The notes below the pieces were generated by a model, which worked only from the letters and a program-made list of their open reading frames with translations, searched no databases and was not told where the DNA came from. From assembly GCA_937973565.1 (NCBI GenBank), contig CALJKQ010000185.1, forward strand, positions 1-11,773: DNA of 11,773 nucleotides, read 5' to 3'. Positions 1 to 6,573 of this stretch are shown in pieces. This DNA is from an uncultured Saprospiraceae bacterium. GTDB lineage: Bacteria; Bacteroidota; Bacteroidia; Chitinophagales; Saprospiraceae. Each line of letters starts with the position of its first letter. Positions within the stretch are counted from its first letter, which is position 1. The translations under genes and the position numbers were made by a program.

Positions 1-1429
1 TATCCAATTCTGACTGTGGTATTGGCCACAAAAGGCGATCGTTTGTAAGGTTGTAACCCAGTTTTTCACCGGTTGGACCTACTGCGTTGTTCATCACCTC
101 TATGGCCTTTCCTGTGCGTTTCAAATCATACCAGCGATGTCCTTCGAAAGCCAGTTCGAGGCGTCTTTCTTTGGCAATCACCGCTTTCATTTCTTCTTTT
201 CCGGCGGCTGTGGCATCAGCGAGTTTGGCTCTTTTCCTGATTTGGTTAACCAGCTGCAAAGCGCCTTGCATGTCGCCATTTTCATTGAGGGCTTCAGCTT
301 TTAGCAAGAGGATATCGGCCAGCCTGATGAAGATGTAATTTTGATTGCTGCCTTCATCGAATTTTCTGTACTTGTTGATGAACGGATATTTGGTTTGAGG
401 CCAGTGCGCATCCGACCATTTACCACTGACATCCAGGAAGGTGATGGAGGCGTTTTTACGGACCAGGTCTCCTTCCGCATCAAAAGCCTTTGCGAGGTCA
501 TTGGAAGGAAGGTTGAATTTTTTCCAATCCAGGCCGCGAAAAATTTTTACGCCCCAATTGCCATCGCTGGCGCCACCGTTGTAATTGATTTCAAAAATGG
601 ATTCAGCCGTATTTTCTGCAGAATTGTTCCAGAGGTCATCGTAATTGGGCAAGAGGGTATATCCACCGGCTATTACATCGTTGCAGTACGACAAAACTTT
701 GTTCCAATCTTTGTTGGGACGGGTAGCATAGACTTTGGCCAGCATAGCGTTTACAGCTCCCTTCGTAGCAATGCCTTTATGGATGGCTGTAACATTGACG
801 TTGGCCAACGCTGTTTCAAAGTCTTTGATGATTTGGGTATAGACTTCCTCCTGTGTGGAACGTGCCGGAAAAATGATGGAATATATTTTATCCAGTTCAG
901 CAGCAGAAATACTCTTTACTTCTGTGAGCTGCAGGGGCACATCACCCCACAATTGTACTGCCTGGAAATACATGAAGGCACGAATGAAAGAAGCTTCTCC
1001 AATGATTTGTTTTTTTCTTTCTTCCGTCAAGCCGGGAATTGTGCCATCCAGGTTATTGATAATCGTGTTTGTTTTTCCGATCGTTGAATACAAATAACGC
1101 CAGTCGCGGCTTACATTGGAATTGGTAGCATCAATGTTGTAATCATCGATCTGAAAATTGGCAGGATTGTCTCCACCCGCATAAGCATCATCAGACTGGG
1201 CATCTCCATTTACAAAATAATCCAATTGGTAATATTCATTCTTGAAATCACCGTACGCGGCTGCCAGCGCTGCTTCCACTTCATTGGCCGAATGAAAATA
1301 AATACTGTCGGCGCTGGTATTCCCCACAGCAACGCTTTGTGATTCCGGCTCAATTTCCAAAAAATCTGAACATGAGACCATTACACTCAACAGGCTGAAC
1401 ATTATGACAGGAAAAAGATATTTTTTCAT
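1..1429 (-). CDS. susD: SusD/RagB-family surface glycan-binding lipoprotein (3' end outside window)
   Basis: Outer-membrane lipoprotein that caps the SusC transporter and binds glycan at the cell surface (family knowledge). The frame is open from ATG at 1429 to the left edge, giving 476 visible codons. It starts with a lipoprotein signal (MKKYLFPVIM..., lipobox VMVSC, lipidated Cys20). Family signatures seen are an N-terminal stretch rich in Asp/Tyr (NGDAQSDDAYAG), the helical segment FIRLADILLLKAEAL, the ERRLELAFEGHRWYDLKR signature at about residues 421-438, and the near-terminal LWPIPQSELD. The last motif normally sits some 15-25 residues before the end, so little is missing. The start lies 30 bases after the susC stop, so the two are almost certainly one transcript. 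No frameshift was seen in the parts translated by hand. The substrate cannot be read from the sequence. Family assignment is very secure. Confidence 0.96.
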   Translation of the reverse strand, partial: MKKYLFPVIMFSLLSVMVSCSDFLEIEPESQSVAVGNTSADSIYFHSANEVEAALAAAYGDFKNEYYQLDYFVNGDAQSDDAYAGGDNPANFQIDDYNIDATNSNVSRDWRYLYSTIGKTNTIINNLDGTIPGLTEERKKQIIGEASFIRAFMYFQAVQLWGDVPLQLTEVKSISAAELDKIYSIIFPARSTQEEVYTQIIKDFETALANVNVTAIHKGIATKGAVNAMLAKVYATRPNKDWNKVLSYCNDVIAGGYTLLPNYDDLWNNSAENTAESIFEINYNGGASDGNWGVKIFRGLDWKKFNLPSNDLAKAFDAEGDLVRKNASITFLDVSGKWSDAHWPQTKYPFINKYRKFDEGSNQNYIFIRLADILLLKAEALNENGDMQGALQLVNQIRKRAKLADATAAGKEEMKAVIAKERRLELAFEGHRWYDLKRTGKAIEVMNNAVGPTGEKLGYNLTNDRLLWPIPQSELD

Positions 1430-1459
1430 GGTATAAATTTAAAACGCTTTCTTTAATAA

Positions 1460-4381
1460 TTATAAATCGGCTTTGATTCCCATGGTTACAACCATGGAAT
1501 GCGGGTACGTGCCGTAATCTATGCCCAACTCTGTAGCACTTCTGCCAAAGGCATTGACCTCGGGATCGTAGCCACTGTAGCCCGTAAGGGTAAACATATT
1601 TTGACCGGTTGTGTACACCCTGAGGTTGCTGAAACCTGCCTTTTTAAGCCAGTTACCATTGAAATTATACGCAAGGGTTACCGATTTGACTCTCACATAT
1701 GAACCATCTTCAATAAACCGGGTGGAGTTCAATACATTCTGTACATTGCCATTGCCGATGGCCCTTGGTATGTCCGTAATGCGGTTGTCAGGTGTCCACC
1801 TGTTGAGTACGGCAACAGATTGATTTTTGGAGTCGAACATACCTTCCAGGTCGATACGCGTAGCATTGAAGATATCGTTGCCATAGCTGCCCTGGATAAA
1901 AATATTAAGATCGAATCCTTTCCATGAAAAATTATTGGTAAGTCCAAATACAAAATCCGGCTGTGCGTTGCCGATTACCGTTCTGTCGCCCGGATCAAAG
2001 ATGCCGTTGTTGTTGAGGTCTTTGTACCTGAGGTTGCCCGTTTCAGGGTTGACTCCTTCTGAAACATAACCGAAGAAGCTGCCCAGTGGAAGACCCTTTC
2101 TGACGATGCTCACATCCTGGTTGTTGGAATAGATTCTTCCAAAATAGTAAACGTCTGTATATTTCAAGTCAGTGACTTCGTTTTTGTTAAACGAAATATT
2201 GAAATCTGTATTCCATTTCAAAACACTGTTGGTATTTACTGTACTGATGGCCAGGTCTATGCCCTTGTTTTGAATATTACCCGCATTGGTCTGGATAGTG
2301 GTGATGGGCAATGAATTGCTCAACTGTACATCCAGGAGCACATCGCTTGTTTTTTTCAGATAGGCATCCGCTGTAATGGTAAGCCTGCCATTGTACATAA
2401 GCAGGTCGAGGCCAAGATTGGTCTGGCTTGTGGTTTCCCATTTCAGATCGGGATTGCCATACGTCACCTGTGCAGCACCCGGTCCTGATAGCGGAGACGT
2501 AGGCGTACGTCTGTAGTAGCTGATCAAGCCGTACCTGGCATAATTGGAAATTCCTTCCTGGTTGCCATTTCTACCCCACCCTACCCGGAATTTTAGGTCT
2601 TCAATGGCGGAGATGTCTTTGATGAAAGCAAGCGAAGATGCCCTCCATGCGAAGGAAGCTGCCGGCATTACACCCCAGTGGTGAGCCAGCTTGGAAGATC
2701 CGTCTCTTCTGACAGAAGCAGAAAAAATATAGTTGCCATCGTAATTATAGGTAGCTCTTCCGAAGTAGGAAGCCAGTGCCCATGCAGAGCGATCTGTAGA
2801 GCCGGAAATGGTATTGGCAGCATTGAGGGTATTGACTGAGGTATCATCCGGAAAGTCATTCCCCTGAAGGTATGAATCGTTCCAGACTTGTTTTTGGTGA
2901 CTGCTTCCAATGAGTGCGGTGTATTGGTGTTTGCCACTTTCACCGGAATAGTTCAGCGTATTTTCAGAAAGCCATGTATAGGTTGTGGATTTATCGGCAA
3001 TGCCTACGCCATTTTGATTTCTTCCATAATTGGTCCTGAACGGATCCAGGTAATAATCCCATTGATGAGTCTGAAAATCGACACCCAGGTTGGATTTGAA
3101 TTTAAACCCTCCTCCAAAATTGATACTTGCATACGTACTGCCGAAAAGTCTGTTGTCGCGTTGCAATTGCTCAGGACCCTGCATATAGGCGATGGGATTT
3201 TCCCAGCTGGGTTGGAATGGATTGGGATCGAATTGTCCGGATCCATCGTTTTTATAGACACGTAAGAATGGGGGTGTATTGAGTGCACTCATGATGACAC
3301 CTCCTCTACCCGAGCTGGCGTTGTCTTGTGTGTTTTTGGTATTGGACAAAATAGTATTGATGCTCGTGCCCACACTCAACCAGGATCGGATGTCATTGTC
3401 GAGATTTAGTCTCAATGAATACCTCTCAAACTCTGCCGGTTTCACGATACCGGTGCTCTTGAGGTAGTTTCCGGAAAGAAGGTAACGCGATTTATCGCTA
3501 CCGCCGGAGACAGAAAGTTGGTAACTTTGGTTGGATCCCAGGCCGAATACCTCATTGTTCCAGTTGGTATTGGCTGTCCATGTAGGATCGAGGCCACCGG
3601 GAATGATCTCTTCCATGAGTTCCCTGTATTTTCGGGTTGTTAATACATCGATGGTTTTATTGAGTCTGGAAATGCCATAGTAAGCATTCAACGAAACAGT
3701 CGTCTCTCCTGCTTTACCCCTCTTCGTGGTGATAAGGATCACGCCATTGGCAGCTCTGGCACCATAAATGGAAGAGGAGGAAGCGTCCTTGAGCACGGTC
3801 ATAGAAGCTATGTCGTTGGGGTTGAGTCCGCGAATATCGGTGGTAGGTACACCATCCACTACGTAGAGTGGCTCGTTTCCTGCCAAAACGGAGGTTGCCC
3901 CTCTGACTCTGACCGAAATATCACCTCCCGGTTTACCGGAGGGTTGTACTACCTGTACTCCGGCAGCGGTGCCCTGAAGTGCTTCCGCTGCAGAAACCAT
4001 GGGTCTTTCTTTGATAACTTTTTCATCTACGATGGCAACGGCAGAGGTGAGGTCTTTTTTCTTTTGGGTGCCATAGCCAATAACTACCACAGATTCCAGT
4101 AGGGTACTTTCTTCTGTTAGCACCACGTCAATAACCGAACGGCCATTGATGTCGATTTCTTTTGTTGCATAGCCGATCGAACTGAATACCAGCATGCCTT
4201 TACCGGCAGGTATTTCATATTTGCCGTCCAGGTCAGTTACGGTTCCCGTGTCAGTACCTTTTAAAAGCACCGTAACACCAATGAGGGCTTCGCCTTTTTC
4301 AGAAGTGACTGTACCGGATACCTGGGCTATAAGAAAGGTTGAAAAGCATAGGAGAGATAACGATAAGAATTTCCGGATCAT
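1460..4381 (-). CDS. susC: SusC/RagA-family TonB-dependent outer-membrane transporter
   Basis: TonB-dependent beta-barrel that imports oligosaccharides across the outer membrane in complex with SusD. It has 973 residues, a normal family length. A signal peptide ends near LIAQ (residue 20). It is followed by a carboxypeptidase-regulatory-like domain (about 21-95; SGTVTSEKGEALIGVTVLLKG), the SusC signature VVVIGYGTQKKKDLTSAV (about 98-115), and a plug domain with PLYVVDGVPT (161-170) and LKDASSSSIYGARAANGVI (about 187-205). The barrel fills the rest and ends YPHSMVVTMGIKADL. All landmarks are intact and there is no truncation. The start ATG is preceded by an A-rich stretch rather than a clear Shine-Dalgarno site, which is usual in Bacteroidota. 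It is followed by the susD homologue after 30 bases and preceded by a 208-base gap that includes a hairpin terminator. Its partner and position imply import of the same glycan bound by the neighbouring lipoproteins; which glycan is unknown. Confidence 0.97.
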   Translation of the reverse strand: MIRKFLSLSLLCFSTFLIAQVSGTVTSEKGEALIGVTVLLKGTDTGTVTDLDGKYEIPAGKGMLVFSSIGYATKEIDINGRSVIDVVLTEESTLLESVVVIGYGTQKKKDLTSAVAIVDEKVIKERPMVSAAEALQGTAAGVQVVQPSGKPGGDISVRVRGATSVLAGNEPLYVVDGVPTTDIRGLNPNDIASMTVLKDASSSSIYGARAANGVILITTKRGKAGETTVSLNAYYGISRLNKTIDVLTTRKYRELMEEIIPGGLDPTWTANTNWNNEVFGLGSNQSYQLSVSGGSDKSRYLLSGNYLKSTGIVKPAEFERYSLRLNLDNDIRSWLSVGTSINTILSNTKNTQDNASSGRGGVIMSALNTPPFLRVYKNDGSGQFDPNPFQPSWENPIAYMQGPEQLQRDNRLFGSTYASINFGGGFKFKSNLGVDFQTHQWDYYLDPFRTNYGRNQNGVGIADKSTTYTWLSENTLNYSGESGKHQYTALIGSSHQKQVWNDSYLQGNDFPDDTSVNTLNAANTISGSTDRSAWALASYFGRATYNYDGNYIFSASVRRDGSSKLAHHWGVMPAASFAWRASSLAFIKDISAIEDLKFRVGWGRNGNQEGISNYARYGLISYYRRTPTSPLSGPGAAQVTYGNPDLKWETTSQTNLGLDLLMYNGRLTITADAYLKKTSDVLLDVQLSNSLPITTIQTNAGNIQNKGIDLAISTVNTNSVLKWNTDFNISFNKNEVTDLKYTDVYYFGRIYSNNQDVSIVRKGLPLGSFFGYVSEGVNPETGNLRYKDLNNNGIFDPGDRTVIGNAQPDFVFGLTNNFSWKGFDLNIFIQGSYGNDIFNATRIDLEGMFDSKNQSVAVLNRWTPDNRITDIPRAIGNGNVQNVLNSTRFIEDGSYVRVKSVTLAYNFNGNWLKKAGFSNLRVYTTGQNMFTLTGYSGYDPEVNAFGRSATELGIDYGTYPHSMVVTMGIKADL

Positions 4382-4469
4382 AAGATTGGTTTTAGATGAG
4401 ATCTGGTGATAAAAAAAGGGGTGAAGTCATACCGGCATTTCACACATTTCTGGTTAAAGCCACTTTTCC

Positions 4470-4499
4470 ATTATAGTGATTGGCAAGACTTGCACCCAA
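4470..4499 (-). promoter_or_regulatory. Possible susC promoter/operator with inverted repeat
   Basis: About 90 bases upstream of susC the minus strand reads TTGGGT, 18 bases, TATAAT. The promoter-side end of the spacer (4483-4493) is the inverted repeat GCAAG-T-CTTGC. This looks like a classical -35/-10 pair rather than the Bacteroidota TTTG/TAnnTTTG type, so it may be coincidence. It is listed because the hairpin upstream implies that susC may need its own start site. Confidence 0.3.
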
Positions 4500-4539
4500 T
4501 AAAAAATGAGTAAATAGTAGTAGAAATTCAAAAGGAAAT

Positions 4540-4580
4540 GAAAAATCCGGCAAAGAGCAAATGAATGCCCTCCGCCGGAT
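4540..4580 (-). terminator. Hairpin plus U-run between lipoprotein gene and susC
   Basis: Read on the minus strand, the arm ATCCGGCGGAGGGCA and the arm TGCTCTTTGCCGGAT pair over 15 bp (three of them G-U) around the loop TTCATT. The sequence continues directly into TTTTT including the last stem base. The outer arms lie at 4545-4551 and 4574-4580. It begins 9 bases after the lipoprotein stop codon. This is a textbook intrinsic terminator. Because susC lies downstream in the same direction, it may act as a partial terminator or attenuator, or as a 3'-end stabiliser after processing. Confidence 0.8.
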
Positions 4581-4589
4581 CTACACCTG

Positions 4590-6350
4590 TTAACGTTGCA
4601 ATACCATGGTCCAGGCCTTGGTACCGTCTTTGCCATCAGAGATATCTACAGAGACAACCAAAATTTCTTTGCCGCCACTATTGATATAACTCATTACTTC
4701 GTATCGGTTGGTATCGCTACCTCCATTGGGTGCCTTAGCACTATCGGTGTTTTCACCACCGTAGTATCCTTTATAGAAACCGATGAAAGCAGCTTTGTTG
4801 CCACCATTTTTAACCGTGATTACAGGCCTTGAAGTGCCCGAAGCCGGAGTCAAGGTAAAGGTATGTTTACCGCTGCCAAAAGCGGCACCATTACCACTGG
4901 TTGCAACCTGAGAATCAGACCAGCAACCGTTGGGTGAACCCATGTAACCATCGTTTCTGGCATCGCCATTGGTTTTGTATTCGTAGGTGCCATCTGCACT
5001 GAAAATAAACTCATCATTGGTGATACATGACCAATCATCGGCACCTGTAGAACTGCCATTGAGGAAGTTGAGCGGTACTTGCCACCATTCAGAACTTCCG
5101 AGGCCCGGACCTACATAGATAGAGTTGGCTTCAGGTCTCACTTTCCACGCTGCTCCGGTAAGGTTGCTCAATGAAAAAGATCCATCAGATACAGCTACTT
5201 CCTTGGTAACTGTAGATGTTCCGGTTGCACTGGTTGCTGTCAATTTAACCTGGTAAGCACCTGACTGTGCATAGGTGTGAGAAGGATTGTTAGCCGAAGA
5301 AGTAGCACCATCTCCAAAGTCCCAGCTATAAGTAGAAGCATAAACAGATTTGTTGGTAAAGGTTACGTCTAAACCAGAAGCATCAAAAGCGAAATCTGCT
5401 GTTGGTTTTGGACTGGGAATGGCGGGCTCATCGGCAGGATTGTCGTAATGAACAAGGGTAACTCTCCAATACGCATCCGGCGATGGGTTTGAAGCAGCAA
5501 ATTTGTATTTAGATTCAATGATCAATGTATCAACTGCTCCATCATGTATTTTGATGATGTCAAACTTCACTGAATCCTGAGGTGTTTTTACCTCTGTAAC
5601 GGTACCAATCTTAGGCAAGCCAATAAAAGCGCCTTTTCCAATTACCGTAAGCGTAGGTTTGGTGCCGTTCACCAGGTTGAATTTGTGTTTGCCATCACCG
5701 AAAGCGGTAAGGTCTTCTCCATTTTCTCCTTTCATATTGGCAGGGGTAGATGCCAGACATTCGTTGGCAGGTTTAAATACGCCACCTTCAGCCCAATAAT
5801 CTCCATTGGTTTTGTATTCATAACTTTTATCTCTGGAGAAGATAAATTCATCGTTCATGATACACGGACGGCGTGCAATTTCGTCATTGTCACGTCCTTG
5901 GGCCCACCAAACCTGATCACGGGCAATAGGACCCACTTCCAGTGGCCAGCGACCCGGAGAGACCACCCTCAACAGCTTCCATGTTTTTGATGTAGTGCCG
6001 GTAAGTTTGGTTAATTCTGCATCAGGATCCACAACAGTAACCACCTGTGAAGATGTATTGGTACCTCCATCACTGGCTTTGGCAGTCAATTTTACCGTAT
6101 AACTACCTACGGCAGCATACTTATGAGAAGGACTTTCCTCGGTTGAGGCGGCAGAATTGTCGCCAAAATCCCAGGTATAAGAAGTTGCGTTCGAGGAGGC
6201 ATTGGTAAACTTGATCGTGAGAAAATCATTGGCATCAGCCTTGTAGGAGAAGCCCGAAATTACCTCAATAGGATCATCTTTACCGCAGGAAGTGACTAAA
6301 ACCAGGCCCGAAAAGACCAAAAGCCACGAAAACAGGGTATTAAGTTTCAT
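4590..6350 (-). CDS. Two-copy PKD-domain surface lipoprotein, probable surface glycan-binding protein
   Basis: Probable surface glycan-binding lipoprotein occupying a SusE/F-like role, although it is the first gene rather than following susD. It has 586 residues with a lipoprotein signal (lipobox VTSC, Cys22). The next residues, GKDD, resemble the K-(D/E)2 surface-export signal of Bacteroidota lipoproteins. The body is an internal duplication: PKD 1 (about 31-107, WDFGD at 60-64), module X1 (about 113-302), PKD 2 (about 316-388, WDFGD at 343-347), module X2 (about 393-586). X1 and X2 share a WW pair (148-149; 422-423), CIxNDEFIFS (163-172; 442-451), YEYKTNGD (177-184; 456-463), a second Cys (198; 476), AFGxGKH (216-222; 490-496) and AFIG (241-244; 521-524). 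The conserved Cys pairs are 34-35 residues apart and could form disulfides. No catalytic motif was recognised. Sugar binding through the Trp residues is inference. Similar PKD lipoproteins lie next to SusCD in marine beta-glucan loci, which makes a beta-glucan possible but unproven. Confidence 0.9.
   Translation of the reverse strand: MKLNTLFSWLLVFSGLVLVTSCGKDDPIEVISGFSYKADANDFLTIKFTNASSNATSYTWDFGDNSAASTEESPSHKYAAVGSYTVKLTAKASDGGTNTSSQVVTVVDPDAELTKLTGTTSKTWKLLRVVSPGRWPLEVGPIARDQVWWAQGRDNDEIARRPCIMNDEFIFSRDKSYEYKTNGDYWAEGGVFKPANECLASTPANMKGENGEDLTAFGDGKHKFNLVNGTKPTLTVIGKGAFIGLPKIGTVTEVKTPQDSVKFDIIKIHDGAVDTLIIESKYKFAASNPSPDAYWRVTLVHYDNPADEPAIPSPKPTADFAFDASGLDVTFTNKSVYASTYSWDFGDGATSSANNPSHTYAQSGAYQVKLTATSATGTSTVTKEVAVSDGSFSLSNLTGAAWKVRPEANSIYVGPGLGSSEWWQVPLNFLNGSSTGADDWSCITNDEFIFSADGTYEYKTNGDARNDGYMGSPNGCWSDSQVATSGNGAAFGSGKHTFTLTPASGTSRPVITVKNGGNKAAFIGFYKGYYGGENTDSAKAPNGGSDTNRYEVMSYINSGGKEILVVSVDISDGKDGTKAWTMVLQR
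4593..5405 (-). repeat. Second [PKD + W/C module] unit of the duplicated lipoprotein
   Basis: Encodes residues 316-586. It aligns with residues 31-302 of the same protein in domain order and motif order. The best-preserved block (residues 441-463 against 162-184) is identical at 18 of 23 positions by eye. The DNA of that block is also recognisably similar, for example ccattggttttgtattc at 4966-4982 and ccattggttttgtattc at 5803-5819. Confidence 0.8.
5445..6260 (-). repeat. First [PKD + W/C module] unit of the duplicated lipoprotein
   Basis: Encodes residues 31-302, the N-terminal partner of the unit at 4593-5405. A Pro-rich linker of about 13 residues (DNPADEPAIPSPK) separates the two units. 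The modules have diverged widely outside the Trp, Cys, NDEFIFS and YEYKTNGD positions, so the duplication is not recent. Confidence 0.8.
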
Positions 6351-6415
6351 TTTAAATAGGTGTTGTATTAGTTAAAAAAATTTGTTGAATTAACGATTTG
6401 ACAATATTTATTTGT

Positions 6416-6451
6416 GCAAACATAGGCCTTTGAAGCGTCTGACTAGTCAAA
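6416..6451 (-). promoter_or_regulatory. Bacteroidota-type promoter of the PKD lipoprotein gene
   Basis: On the minus strand TATGTTTGC (6416-6424) fully matches the Bacteroidota -7 element TAnnTTTG. A TTTG at 6448-6451 lies 23 bases upstream as a -33 element, a slightly long spacing. The expected start would be near 6409, giving a 5' leader of about 60 bases to the ATG at 6350. Confidence 0.6.
6440..6449. promoter_or_regulatory. Palindrome TGACTAGTCA, candidate operator
   Basis: A 10-bp perfect palindrome lies in the divergent intergenic region and overlaps the proposed -33 element of the lipoprotein promoter. It is about 125 bases upstream of the regulator ATG. A LuxR-type HTH normally binds such a dyad as a dimer, so it could be the site of the divergently encoded regulator. 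No second copy was noticed upstream of susC. Confidence 0.35.
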
Positions 6452-6573
6452 TCAACCTACTTCAATACTACTACATTCCCATTCAGACACTACTTCATTA
6501 GTACGATAAAGATTAAATTGCCATCGCAAATTCTTTGGACTTGAAACAAGATCAAAAATATCAGGGCTACTAC

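Noticed and set aside
341..1087. 248-codon open frame on the plus strand
   Set aside because: It is the antisense shadow of susD, which carries clear family signatures in the opposite strand. The predicted protein shows no recognisable motif, signal or start context.
2888..3265. 125-codon plus-strand frame and similar frames within susC
   Set aside because: They lie opposite an intact, recognisable SusC barrel and have no start signals or domain features.
4454..4636. 60-codon minus-strand frame across the end of the lipoprotein gene and the hairpin
   Set aside because: It runs out of frame with the lipoprotein and through the terminator hairpin. Its composition looks like translated non-coding DNA.
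6470..6534. Promoter for the regulator gene (taaattgc near 6514)
   Set aside because: It matches the TAnnTTTG element only in part and has no clear -33 partner; too weak to list.
6535..6573. TTG start for the regulator adding 13 residues
   Set aside because: The extra residues are polar and precede a good signal peptide that begins at the ATG 6574.
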